A DNA stretch of 64,000 nt from Defluviicoccus sp. bin129 (GTDB lineage: Bacteria; Pseudomonadota; Alphaproteobacteria; MPNO01), in NCBI GenBank assembly GCA_002239065.1, contig MPNO01000003.1:1-64000 (forward strand), in the 5' to 3' direction. Shown here one piece after another: positions 56,303 through 64,000 of the stretch (its first letter is position 1; the number at the start of each line of letters is the position of its first letter). The translations under genes were made by a program, and so were the position numbers. A model generated the notes under the pieces. That model had not been told where the DNA came from. It worked only from the letters and a program-made list of their open reading frames with translations, and did not search any database.

Positions 56303-57115
56303 GTGGGCAAGGCACTCAGCGCGGCGCAGGTCGAGGCCTGGCGCCGGGACGGCTTCCTGTTCCCGGTCCGCATCATGGACCGGGAAGCGGCGGGTGCGCT
56401 GCGCGCGCGCTTCGACGCGCTCGAGGCCGGAACCGGGGCGGAGTTGCAGAGCCGGTTCAAGATCAAGGCCCACATGCCGCTCACCTGGCTCAACGAGCTG
56501 GTGCGCAACCCGGTAATGCTGGATGCGGTGGAGGACTTGATCGGCCCCGACATATTGTGCTGGGGCTCGTCCTTCTTCACCAAGAAGGCGCGCGACCCGC
56601 GCTTCGTCTCGTGGCACCAGGACTCGACCTATTACGGGCTCCGCCCGGCCGAGACGGTCACCACCTGGGTCGCCTTTACCGACAGCCGGATCGAGCAGGG
56701 CTGCGTCCGCTTCATGCCCGGGACCCATCGGGACGGCATCCTCGACCACGAGGAGACGATGGACCCGCGGAACCTGCTGATGAAGGGCCAGACCATCAAC
56801 GGGGTGGACGAGAGCCGCGCCGTCGATTGCGAGCTCTCCGCCGGCGAGATCTCGATCCACCACGAGTCGGTGGTGCATGGCTCCAACCCCAATACCTCGG
56901 ACAACCCGAGGATCGGGCTGTCGATCCACTACATCGCGCCGCATGTCCGCCAGACCGCGTTCGAGGGCGCCTCCGCACTGGTGGTGCGCGGGCGCGACAC
57001 GCACGGCCACTGGGACCCCGAGCCCGAGCCCCGGCGCGACCTCGACCCGGTCTGTCTCGCCGCCCTCGACGAGGTCTACGCCCAGTACCGCAGCGGCCGG
57101 GGCAAGCACGGCTGA
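56303..57115 (+). CDS. Phytanoyl-CoA dioxygenase (PhyH) family protein
   Basis: A 270-residue Fe(II)/2-oxoglutarate oxygenase of the PhyH family. The iron ligands are H105 and D107 (SWHQDSTYYGL) and H192 (ESVVHGSNPN), with R203 as the likely 2-oxoglutarate ligand (DNPRIGLSIHY). The N-terminal AWRRDGFLFPVRIMD is typical. GTG 56303 lacks a strong ribosome site, so it may depend on coupling to the TauD-like gene ten bases upstream. Members hydroxylate very varied substrates, from acyl-CoA to ectoine; none can be picked here. Confidence 0.85.
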   Translation: MGKALSAAQVEAWRRDGFLFPVRIMDREAAGALRARFDALEAGTGAELQSRFKIKAHMPLTWLNELVRNPVMLDAVEDLIGPDILCWGSSFFTKKARDPRFVSWHQDSTYYGLRPAETVTTWVAFTDSRIEQGCVRFMPGTHRDGILDHEETMDPRNLLMKGQTINGVDESRAVDCELSAGEISIHHESVVHGSNPNTSDNPRIGLSIHYIAPHVRQTAFEGASALVVRGRDTHGHWDPEPEPRRDLDPVCLAALDEVYAQYRSGRGKHG

Positions 57116-57141
57116 GGCGGGCAAATCCACCGCCATCCGAT

Positions 57142-57169
57142 CTGGCACGGATGCGCCCCGGTGTATAGG
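57142..57169 (+). promoter_or_regulatory. Candidate promoter of the TRAP receptor gene
   Basis: CTGGCA (57142-57147, four of six), a 16-bp spacer and TATAGG (57164-57169) precede the receptor gene, giving a leader of about 38 nt. It lies shortly after the PhyH-like stop codon. Confidence 0.42.
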
Positions 57170-57213
57170 TTCCCCGGATCGCGTCCTGCGTCCGTTACAG
57201 GGAGAAACCGACC

Positions 57214-58299
57214 ATGTCCTCTTACAGCAAGTTGAAGCCGCTCGCCTTCGCTGCCGCCGTCCTCGGCGCGGCCGCGGCGGTACCGGTCTCGGCGGTCGAC
57301 GCCAAGTCGTTCACGCTGCGCATCGGCGCCGGCCAGGCGATGAAGCCGCTCGAGCCGATCTTCATGGCGAGCACCTATTTCGTGCCGACGGTCAAGGCGC
57401 GGGTCGAGAAGGAGACGGACCACAAGATCCGCTTCATCGAGGCCTATGGCGGTACCGTCGCCGGGCCGTTCGACGTGCTGGAATCGGTCGAGAAGGGGCT
57501 GTTCGACATCGGACTCTGGTGTGCCTGCTTCGAGCCCACCAAGGCCGTCCACTTCGCCTTCCACTACTTCGTGCCCTTCGTCACCGACGATCCGGTGCTG
57601 CAGGACAAGATCACCCGGAAGACCTACAAGCAGTTCCCGGCATGGACTGAGTCGCTGCACAAATATAACCAGAAATGGCTGGGCGCCGGCACGTTCTCGT
57701 CCTACGGGCTCGGCACCAAGTTCAAGTGGTCCAAGATGTCCGACCTCAAGGGCCACAAGATCGCCGGGGCCGGCCCCAACCTGCCGTGGCTGAAACTGTC
57801 CGGCGCGACCGCGGTCCAGACCAGCCTGAACGAGGCCTACAATTCGCTCCAGTCGGGCGTCTATGAGGGGCTGGTGATCTTCCCGACCGCCTGGCTCGGC
57901 TTCAAGCTCAACGAGCCCGCCAAGGTCTTCACCGTGGTCGGCTGGGGCTCGACGTCGCTCTACCAGATGACGATGAACCTGAAGAGCTACGACAAGCTTC
58001 CGCCCGAGATACGGAAGATCATCGACGAGGAGTCCGAGATCTGGATGGACAAGTCGGCCCAGGAGTCCTCCAGGCGCTTCGATGCCTCGCTCAAAAAGCT
58101 CAAGGAGACCGGCAGCACGATCCAGTACCTGCCGTTCGAGGAGCGCGCCAAGATGGCCGCGGCGCTCGGTGGCTGGCCGCGCGAGAACGCCAAGAAGTTC
58201 GACGGCCTGGGCCTGCCCGGAACCGCGCTGATGAAGGCCTATCTCGCGAACGCGGAAGCCGCCGGAATCAAGCTGCCGCACAAATACGATCTCGACTAG
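57214..58299 (+). CDS. TRAP transporter substrate-binding protein (DctP family)
   Basis: A 361-residue periplasmic receptor that captures an organic acid for a TRAP uptake system. The signal peptide runs to about residue 30 (FAAAVLGAAAAVPVSAVDAK). RFIEAYGGTVAGPFDVLESV, ESVEKGLFDIGLW and the ligand-closing region SDLKGHKIAGAGPNLPW with LQSGVYEGLVIFPTAW fit DctP. GGGAGAAACCGACC precedes ATG 57214. The matching membrane subunits are encoded on the opposite strand at 59382-61234, beyond a Gfo/Idh gene. Two Cys (IGLWCACFE) near the binding region are unusual. Confidence 0.88.
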   Translation: MSSYSKLKPLAFAAAVLGAAAAVPVSAVDAKSFTLRIGAGQAMKPLEPIFMASTYFVPTVKARVEKETDHKIRFIEAYGGTVAGPFDVLESVEKGLFDIGLWCACFEPTKAVHFAFHYFVPFVTDDPVLQDKITRKTYKQFPAWTESLHKYNQKWLGAGTFSSYGLGTKFKWSKMSDLKGHKIAGAGPNLPWLKLSGATAVQTSLNEAYNSLQSGVYEGLVIFPTAWLGFKLNEPAKVFTVVGWGSTSLYQMTMNLKSYDKLPPEIRKIIDEESEIWMDKSAQESSRRFDASLKKLKETGSTIQYLPFEERAKMAAALGGWPRENAKKFDGLGLPGTALMKAYLANAEAAGIKLPHKYDLD

Positions 58300-58376
58300 C
58301 GCAGCATCGTCCGGCCCCACCGTCCCCGTCGGCGCGGCGGGGACGGCGGGGCCGGGAAGCGAGGGGGAGGCGAAGC

Positions 58377-59372
58377 ATGATCAGGGCGGCGGTAGTCGGC
58401 CTCGGCTGGTGGGGGCAGAGGATCTGGACCTCGCTGCAGGGCAGCGAGCGGATCGAGGTGGTGCGCGGCGTGGACGTGAGCTTCGACCATCTGGACGCGT
58501 TCGCCGAGCGGTCCGGGCTGTCGCTCACCAAGAGCTACGACGAGGTGCTCGGGGACGGTGCCGTCGATGCGGTGATCCTGACCACGCCGCACGGCCTGCA
58601 CGAGGAGCAGGTGGTCGCCGCCGCCGACGCGGGCAAGAAGATCTTCTGCGAGAAGCCGCTGGCGCTGAACGGCGCGTCGGCCGCCCGCATGCTGGAGGCG
58701 TGTACGGCGCGCGGGATCCTGCTGGGCATCGGCCACGAACGCCGCTACGAGCCGGCGCTGGTCGAGGTCAAGCGCATGGTCGACGAGGGCGAGATCGGGA
58801 CGCTGCGCCATCTCGAGGTCAACTGGTCCTACAGCCTGATGGCTTCGGCCCAGGTTCCGGCCTGGCGCCAGGACCCCAGCCAGGCGCCGGCCGGGCTGAT
58901 GACGGCGGTGGGCGTTCACATCACGGACTACCTGCAAAGCATCGCCGGACCCGTTGCCGCTCTGGATGCGACGCTGAGGCGGCACCGCGAGGACCGGCCC
59001 TCCGACGCGACGCTCTCCGTCAAGTTCGACTTCGCCTCCGGCGCGACGGGCTATATGTGCAATATCGGGCCCACGCCCTACTACCAGCGGATAACGCTGT
59101 TCGGCGACGAAGGCTGGGTCGAACACCGCGAGACCGCCCACATCCAGGACCCCGACCCCGCGCTCGTCACCTGGCGCGGGCAGGACGAGGAGATCTGGTC
59201 GCGGACCTTCGACCCGATCGACCAGGTGAGCGCCAATCTGGAGGCCTGGGCGGCTGCGGTGGAGGACGGCGCGGCGTACAAGTTCACCGACCGCCAGAAG
59301 GTCCACAACGTCGAGATCCTCGAGGCGATCGTGAAATCGACCGAGTCGGGACGCACCGAGACGGTCGGCTAG
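58377..59372 (+). CDS. Gfo/Idh/MocA-family oxidoreductase
   Basis: A 331-residue NAD(P)-dependent dehydrogenase. The Rossmann start is AAVVGLGWWGQRI; the family lysine lies in FCEKPLAL (EKP motif); GIGHERRYEPALVEVKRMV opens the second domain. GTG-free: ATG 58377 follows GGGGGAGGCGAAGC. It sits between the TRAP receptor and the converging TRAP permease genes, suggesting that the imported ligand, perhaps a sugar acid or polyol, is its substrate. This is inferred from position only. Confidence 0.88.
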   Translation: MIRAAVVGLGWWGQRIWTSLQGSERIEVVRGVDVSFDHLDAFAERSGLSLTKSYDEVLGDGAVDAVILTTPHGLHEEQVVAAADAGKKIFCEKPLALNGASAARMLEACTARGILLGIGHERRYEPALVEVKRMVDEGEIGTLRHLEVNWSYSLMASAQVPAWRQDPSQAPAGLMTAVGVHITDYLQSIAGPVAALDATLRRHREDRPSDATLSVKFDFASGATGYMCNIGPTPYYQRITLFGDEGWVEHRETAHIQDPDPALVTWRGQDEEIWSRTFDPIDQVSANLEAWAAAVEDGAAYKFTDRQKVHNVEILEAIVKSTESGRTETVG

Positions 59373-59381
59373 ACGCCGCCG

Positions 59382-60683
59382 TCAGCGGGTCAGGAAGGTG
59401 GCCGTGACCGGCCAGATCCAGATCACCACCATCACGATCAGCATCAGGATCCAGTAAGGGATCGAGCCGCCGAAGATCTCCTTCAGCGTGACCGACGGGT
59501 CGGGCACCGCCCCCTTGACGGTGTAGACCAGGAGGCCGAAGGGCGGGGTCAGCAGGCCGGCCTCGATGGCGAGGATCCCGAAGATCGCAAACGCGTAGGT
59601 GTTCCAGCCGCCGGCCTCGGCGAGCGGCCAGAAGATCGGCACCGTCAGGAGGATGATCGAGATCGAATCGATCAGCGTCCCCATGGCGAGCCAGATCAGG
59701 ATCATCAGGACGGTGACGCCGAACGGGCCGAGCCCCATCCCGTCGATGAAATCCTGGATGACCCCGATGATGCCGCCGAGCGCCAGGAACTTGGCGTACA
59801 TCGAGGCCGTCATCAGGAGGAACAGGATCGGCGCGATGGTCTTGCCCGAATCGATGATCGCCGCGCGGTAGTCCAGCCATCTGAGCCGTTTCATCGCCGA
59901 GAAGAGCAGCGCCCCGCCGCAGCCGACAGCGGCCGATTCGGACGGCGTGAACAGACCCGCGAACAGCCCGCCAAGCACCAGCAGGATCAGCGCGACCACG
60001 CCGAGCCCGCTCACCACCTCGGCCAGGCTGGGCGGCTCTTCCGCCAGCGCGTCCATGCCGGGCGCCGCCTCCGGCCGGAACTTGGCGTAGCCCGCGCAGT
60101 AAAGCCCCATCAGCGCGGCCAGGATCACGCCCGGGATGAAGCCCGCGAGGAACAGCTTGCCGATCGATTCCTCGATCACGATCCCCCAGACGATCAGCAG
60201 CACGCTGGGCGGGATCAGCATGCCGAGGCTCGACGACCCGGCGATCGCGCCGAGCGCGTAGGATCGCCTGTAGCCGAAGCGCCGCATCTCCGGGTACGAG
60301 ATGCGCGAGAACGCCATGGCGGAGGCGATGCTGACGCCGGTGACCGCGGCGAACACCGCGTTGCCGAACACGGTGGCCACGGCGAGCCTGCCCGGCAGCG
60401 CCCTGAGGAAATAGTTGCAGATCTTGTAGAGGTCGCGCGCCATGCCCGATCTCGACATGAACTCGCCCATCAGCACGAATAGCGGGATCGCCGCGAAGAC
60501 CGAGTTGCGCAGCACCGCATAGGCCGCCTGGTTGGCGAGCTCCATGGTGATCCCGAGGTCGTCGAACAGCAGGAAGGTGCCGCCGAGCGAGACCATGGCG
60601 AGCACGATGCCGATATGGAGGCCGGCGACGACCAGGCCGATCAGCGCGACCAGGATGATGACGAGGACGACATCGGGCTCCAA
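59382..60683 (-). CDS. TRAP transporter large permease (DctM)
   Basis: A 433-residue inner-membrane subunit with about 12 helices that couples sodium entry to uptake. SVFAAIPLFVLMGEFMSRSG, ATVFGNAVFAAVTGVSIASA, GMLIPPSVLLIVWGIVIEES, SSLGM, and the C-terminal GLLTPPFGLLVYTVKG are classic DctM blocks. The start is TTG 60683, five bases after GGGGAGAG; earlier in-frame codons belong to the end of the DctQ gene. It converges on the Gfo/Idh gene with nine bases between stops. Confidence 0.93.
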   Translation of the reverse strand: MEPDVVLVIILVALIGLVVAGLHIGIVLAMVSLGGTFLLFDDLGITMELANQAAYAVLRNSVFAAIPLFVLMGEFMSRSGMARDLYKICNYFLRALPGRLAVATVFGNAVFAAVTGVSIASAMAFSRISYPEMRRFGYRRSYALGAIAGSSSLGMLIPPSVLLIVWGIVIEESIGKLFLAGFIPGVILAALMGLYCAGYAKFRPEAAPGMDALAEEPPSLAEVVSGLGVVALILLVLGGLFAGLFTPSESAAVGCGGALLFSAMKRLRWLDYRAAIIDSGKTIAPILFLLMTASMYAKFLALGGIIGVIQDFIDGMGLGPFGVTVLMILIWLAMGTLIDSISIILLTVPIFWPLAEAGGWNTYAFAIFGILAIEAGLLTPPFGLLVYTVKGAVPDPSVTLKEIFGGSIPYWILMLIVMVVIWIWPVTATFLTR

Positions 60684-60706
60684 CGGACTCTCCCCGGACC
60701 GCGCGC

Positions 60707-61234
60707 CTAGGCGCGTTCCGCCTCCGCCCTGCCGGTGACGGCGACGTAGAACAATTGCAGGTAGATCAGCGCGCAGATCGCGCTGAACAGGATGATCAGC
60801 GTACGCACCGGGTAGATCGGCACCTCGAACGCGCCGGCGCCCTCGATCTCCTGGATCTCCCAGCTCACGACCATCGCGTCCCAGCCGCCGAAGATGATGG
60901 CGAGGAACAGCAGGACGCCGAGCAGGTAGGACACGCAGTCGATCGTCCGCTGCGAGACGCGCCCGACCGCGTGATAGACGATGGTGGTGCGCAGCATCGC
61001 GCCGCGCTTGATGGTGGACGGCAGTTCGAGGAACAGGATGCCGACGATGGAGTTGCCGACGATCTCGTGGGTGCCGAGAAACGGCGTGTTGAACAGCTCG
61101 CGGCCGACGATGTCGTAGAGGAAGATCGCGGCGAGCAGCAGGATCCAGAACGCCGAGATCGTGCTCAGCGTCTCCGTCGCCCGGGTGACGAAGTCCTGCC
61201 TGCCTCCGGGCGCGATGTCGGGATCGTCTGCCAC
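60707..61234 (-). CDS. TRAP transporter small permease (DctQ)
   Basis: A four-helix inner-membrane subunit, 175 residues from GTG 61234, which follows GAGGGGGTAAGGCCG. Helix 1 is ISAFWILLLAAIFLYDIVGR, then ELFNTPFLGTHEIVGNSIVG with the conserved glutamate, RTTIVYHAVGRVSQRTIDCV and a final IILFSAICALIYLQLFYVAV. An ATG at 61285 would add 17 residues. It precedes dctM by 23 bases. Its unit is divergent from the cupin gene and separate from the receptor gene. Confidence 0.9.
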   Translation of the reverse strand: MADDPDIAPGGRQDFVTRATETLSTISAFWILLLAAIFLYDIVGRELFNTPFLGTHEIVGNSIVGILFLELPSTIKRGAMLRTTIVYHAVGRVSQRTIDCVSYLLGVLLFLAIIFGGWDAMVVSWEIQEIEGAGAFEVPIYPVRTLIILFSAICALIYLQLFYVAVTGRAEAERA

Positions 61235-61350
61235 CGGCCTTACCCCCTCGCCGCGAGCACAGTAGAGGGATGGATTGGCATGCACAAATTCCTTCCCCCA
61301 CCGGGCGCCCTCGCGTCATGATAGGGGGAACCAGCGAACGGAGGAGGAAG

Positions 61351-61929
61351 ATGGCGAATTCGGTCTACACGCCGAGCAAGGCGGAGTTCGAGAGCCGCAT
61401 CGGCAGGTTCGAGGATTTGAAGCCGATGTCGACCGCGGGCGAGATCGGCTGGGTCGGGCAGGACGCGATGGACATCATCTTCGCGCGCAAGCTGATGCCG
61501 GTCATCCTCGACGACGAAACCAAGAACCCGTTCGGCAGCGACGCGCCGATCTTCGGCGCCGCCGGCTCGACCATGTTCATCTCCATCATGCCGCCGGGGC
61601 AGGGGCCCTGCCTGCACTCGCACAACACCACCTTCGAGACCTTCATGGTGCTCCAGGGCGAGATCGAATACTACGTCGGCGAACCCGTCGAGCACCGGGC
61701 GCGGCTCGGCAAGTGGGACACCTTCTCCTGCCCGCCCGGCGTCTATCGCGGTTTCCACAATGTCGGCGACATCGACGCGGTTCAGCTCACCGTGATCACC
61801 GGCCTCGGCGAGGACCGGGACGACGTCTCGATGCCCGATTCCATCGCCCGGCAGATCGAGGGCGCGCACGGCGACAGGGTGCTGGAGGCGATCCAGGGCG
61901 TGTTCCACTTCGACCCGCCGGCGGCCTGA
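61351..61929 (+). CDS. Single-domain cupin protein
   Basis: A 192-residue cupin. Motif 1 is GPCLHSHNTTFETFMVLQGEIEYY with two His and a Glu as metal ligands; motif 2 is near PPGVYRGFHNVGD, giving the third His. It may be a dioxygenase, an isomerase or a sensor domain; the family does not decide. GGAGGAGGAAG precedes ATG 61351. The molybdopterin hydroxylase gene begins two bases after its stop, so the pair is co-transcribed, diverging from the TRAP permease genes. Confidence 0.8.
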   Translation: MANSVYTPSKAEFESRIGRFEDLKPMSTAGEIGWVGQDAMDIIFARKLMPVILDDETKNPFGSDAPIFGAAGSTMFISIMPPGQGPCLHSHNTTFETFMVLQGEIEYYVGEPVEHRARLGKWDTFSCPPGVYRGFHNVGDIDAVQLTVITGLGEDRDDVSMPDSIARQIEGAHGDRVLEAIQGVFHFDPPAA

Positions 61930-61931
61930 CC

Positions 61932-64000
61932 ATGGCTGAAGACCGCTGGATTCTCGACCGCCCCAACTCCTATATCGGGCGCAGCGTGCCCAGGCCCGAC
62001 GCCAGGCGCCTGACGCATGGGCGCGGCACCTTCGTCGACGACATCGTGCTGCCGCGCATGGTGCATGCCGCCTTCGTGCGCAGCCCGCACGCCCATGCAA
62101 GGATCGTCTCGATCGACACCGAAGCGGCGGCCGCCGCGCCCGGCGTGGTCGCGGTGGTGACCGGCGAGGAGCTCGCCCGCATCCACGAACCCTGGGTCGG
62201 CGTGCTCACCCATCTCGAAGGGCTCAAATCGGCGCCCCAGTACGCGCTTCCCGTCGACGTCGCGCGCTGGCAGGGCGAGGCGGTGGTCGCCGTCGTCGCC
62301 GAGCGCCGCGAGCAGGCCGAGGACGCGGCCGAGCTGGTCGTGATGGAGTGGGAAGAGCTGCCGGCGGCGACCGACATGGAGACCGCGCTCGATCCCGGGA
62401 CGCCGGTGATCCACGCCGAACTCGGCGACAACCTCGCCTGGCAGCGGCAATACGCGGCGGGCGACGTCGATGCCGCCTATGAAGAGGCCGACGCGGTGGT
62501 GGAGGAGACCTATCACTTCGGCCGGCATACCGGGGTGACGCTGGAGCCGCGCGGCCTGGTCGCCGACTTCGATCCGTCGACGCGCAATCTGACGGTCCAC
62601 CATTCCACCCAGTCGCCGCACATGATGCAGGGCATTTTCGCGCTCCATTTCGGGCTCGAGGAACATCGCGTCAGGGTGATCGCCAAGGATGTCGGCGGCT
62701 CGTTCGGGATCAAGGTGCACACCTATGCCGACGAGATGGCGACGGTGGGGCTCGCGATCGCGCTCAAGCGCCCGGTCAAGTTCGTCGCCGACCGGCTGGA
62801 GTCGTTCCTCTCCGACATCCACGCCCGCGACCACCGGATCGACGCCAAGATCGCGATGGCCAAGGACGGCCGCATCCTGGCGATGGAGATCGACGACCTC
62901 ACCGGGGTCGGGCCGTACTCGATGTACCCCAGGACCAGCGCCATCGAGGCCAACCAGATCGTCAACATGATCGGCGGGCCCTACGCCTTCGACAACTACC
63001 GGGCGCGCGCCCGCGTGGTTTTCATGAACAAGAACATGATGTGCCAGTACCGCGCCGTCGGCCACCCGATCATGTGCGCGGTGACCGAGGGTCTGGTCGA
63101 TTCGGGAGCCCGCGCGGTCGGCATGGACCCGGCCGAGATACGCCGGATCAACGTGCACCGCGACGGCGAATATCCGAAGAAATCGGCCCAGGGGATGAAT
63201 TTCGAGAGCCTCTCCCACCAGGAGAGCCTGAAGATGATCCTGGAGATGATGGACTACGAGGCGCTCTGCGCCGAACGCGACCGGCTCCGGGAGGACGGAG
63301 TCTGGCGCGGCGTCGGGCTCGCCAGCTTTATCGAGGTCACCAACCCGTCGGCGATGTTCTATGGCATCGGCGGCGCCCGGATCTCGGCCCAGGACGGGGC
63401 TACGATGCGCCTCGATGCGCGCGGCAACGTGTTCGTCTCGACCGGCGCCACCGAGCAGGGGCAGGGGATGGAGACCGTCGCCGCCCAGGTCGCGGCGACC
63501 GCAATGGGCGTTCCCATCGAGCGGGTCAGGGTGATCTCCGGCGATACCGAGCACACCCCCTATGGCGGCGGAACCTGGGCGTCGCGGGCGGCCGGGATCG
63601 GCGGCGAGGCGATCGCCCAGACGGGGAAGGCGCTGCGCGCGCAGATTCTCGACGTGGCCGGGGTCATGCTGCAGGCCGAGGCCGGGAGCCTCGACATAAG
63701 GGGCGGGGTCGTGGTCGACCGCGAAACCGGGGCCGAGCGCATCGGCCTCGATGAGATCGGGCGCATCTGCTATTTCCGCCCGGACACCCTGCCGCTCGAC
63801 CATCAGGCCGAGCTGGTGGCGACCCGCCACTACGTGCCCAGGGACTACCCCTTCGCCTTCACCAACGGGGTGCAGGGGGCCTATGTCGAGCTGGACGCCG
63901 AGACCGGCTTCCTGACGCTGCTCGACCACTGGTGCGTCGAGGATTGCGGCACGGTGATCAACCCGCAGATGGTCGACGAGCAGATCCGCGGCGGCATCGT
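61932..64000 (+). CDS. Xanthine dehydrogenase-family molybdopterin-binding subunit (partial, runs off the window)
   Basis: The first 689 residues of a large subunit of the xanthine oxidase/CO dehydrogenase family. The start YIGRSVPRPDARRLTHGRGTF is the usual opening of CoxL/QorL-type chains; RSPHAHARI, DVGGSFGIKVHTYADEM and the loop MCQYRAVGHPIMCAVTE (where XDH-type enzymes have YRGAGRP) follow, then GATEQGQGMETVAAQVAA, the dithiolene-binding glycine loop, and NGVQGAYVE near the edge. It hydroxylates an N-heterocycle or aldehyde; the active-site loop lacks the CO dehydrogenase AYRCSF, so CO is unlikely. FAD and [2Fe-2S] subunits are not seen upstream. Confidence 0.9.
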   Translation, partial: MAEDRWILDRPNSYIGRSVPRPDARRLTHGRGTFVDDIVLPRMVHAAFVRSPHAHARIVSIDTEAAAAAPGVVAVVTGEELARIHEPWVGVLTHLEGLKSAPQYALPVDVARWQGEAVVAVVAERREQAEDAAELVVMEWEELPAATDMETALDPGTPVIHAELGDNLAWQRQYAAGDVDAAYEEADAVVEETYHFGRHTGVTLEPRGLVADFDPSTRNLTVHHSTQSPHMMQGIFALHFGLEEHRVRVIAKDVGGSFGIKVHTYADEMATVGLAIALKRPVKFVADRLESFLSDIHARDHRIDAKIAMAKDGRILAMEIDDLTGVGPYSMYPRTSAIEANQIVNMIGGPYAFDNYRARARVVFMNKNMMCQYRAVGHPIMCAVTEGLVDSGARAVGMDPAEIRRINVHRDGEYPKKSAQGMNFESLSHQESLKMILEMMDYEALCAERDRLREDGVWRGVGLASFIEVTNPSAMFYGIGGARISAQDGATMRLDARGNVFVSTGATEQGQGMETVAAQVAATAMGVPIERVRVISGDTEHTPYGGGTWASRAAGIGGEAIAQTGKALRAQILDVAGVMLQAEAGSLDIRGGVVVDRETGAERIGLDEIGRICYFRPDTLPLDHQAELVATRHYVPRDYPFAFTNGVQGAYVELDAETGFLTLLDHWCVEDCGTVINPQMVDEQIRGGI

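Noticed and set aside
57143-57157. Possible sigma-54 site (TGGCAC followed by GC)
   Set aside because: The -12 element is not TTGC and spacing is imperfect; a sigma-70-type CTGGCA-16-TATAGG reading of the same region is preferred.

Overview
This window is high-GC chromosomal DNA from an alphaproteobacterium, most likely a Rhodospirillales-like heterotroph. The lineage is inferred from the ispH-thrB-rnhA gene order, the threonine synthase-M16 peptidase pair, the alphaproteobacterial style of the S10/spc operon ending in secY-adk, the split gcvPA/gcvPB, the strong use of GTG and TTG starts, and the abundance of TRAP, TauD/PhyH and Gfo/Idh families. Species cannot be read from the sequence. Genes are packed tightly, many with 4-bp ATGA/GTGA overlaps. 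I see no insertion sequence, prophage, CRISPR array or rRNA.

Layout. 1-8.8 kb: L,D-transpeptidase, UbiX, a fumarylacetoacetase/pentenoate-hydratase-type gene broken by a one-base frameshift, a transglutaminase-like protein, an HpaB-type flavin monooxygenase, two tandem MFS transporters and a luciferase-like monooxygenase. 8.8-17.4 kb: housekeeping genes thrC, M16 peptidase, algH/yqgE, a DsbD/ScsB thiol reductase, a peroxiredoxin, and rnhA-thrB-ispH. 17.5-23.9 kb: a double CDGSH protein, a lipoprotein, then a sigma-70 promoter and tandem glycine riboswitch in front of gcvT-gcvH-gcvPA-gcvPB and a 3-hydroxyisobutyrate-dehydrogenase-like gene. 23.9-29.0 kb: a perfect consensus parS site, tRNA-Thr, an operon joining a cyanurate/barbiturate-type ring-opening hydrolase to FdrA- and YlbE-type proteins, and rlmB. 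29.1-42.0 kb: a strong promoter driving tRNA-Tyr, tRNA-Gly and tuf, followed by the S10 and spc ribosomal operons through secY and adk.

42.0-64.0 kb is accessory metabolism: a bicupin dioxygenase, a DapA-family aldolase, an ECF sigma factor with a membrane VWA protein, a metallo-beta-lactamase-fold hydrolase, an amidohydrolase with an EntE-like AMP ligase and an SDR, an EmrAB-type exporter operon carrying a di-cysteine protein, three Fe(II)/2-oxoglutarate dioxygenases in a row, a TRAP transporter whose receptor and membrane genes lie on opposite strands around a Gfo/Idh oxidoreductase, a cupin, and the start of a molybdopterin hydroxylase large subunit that runs off the end.

Points most worth checking are the parS site at 23996-24011; the direct tRNA-Gly-tuf-rpsJ junction, where related genomes usually have the secE-nusG-rpoBC-fusA block between two tuf copies; and the hydrolase-FdrA-YlbE operon, which looks like a ureido or carbamoyl catabolic module with its usual partners missing. 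Functions come from motif recognition by eye; no database search was run.
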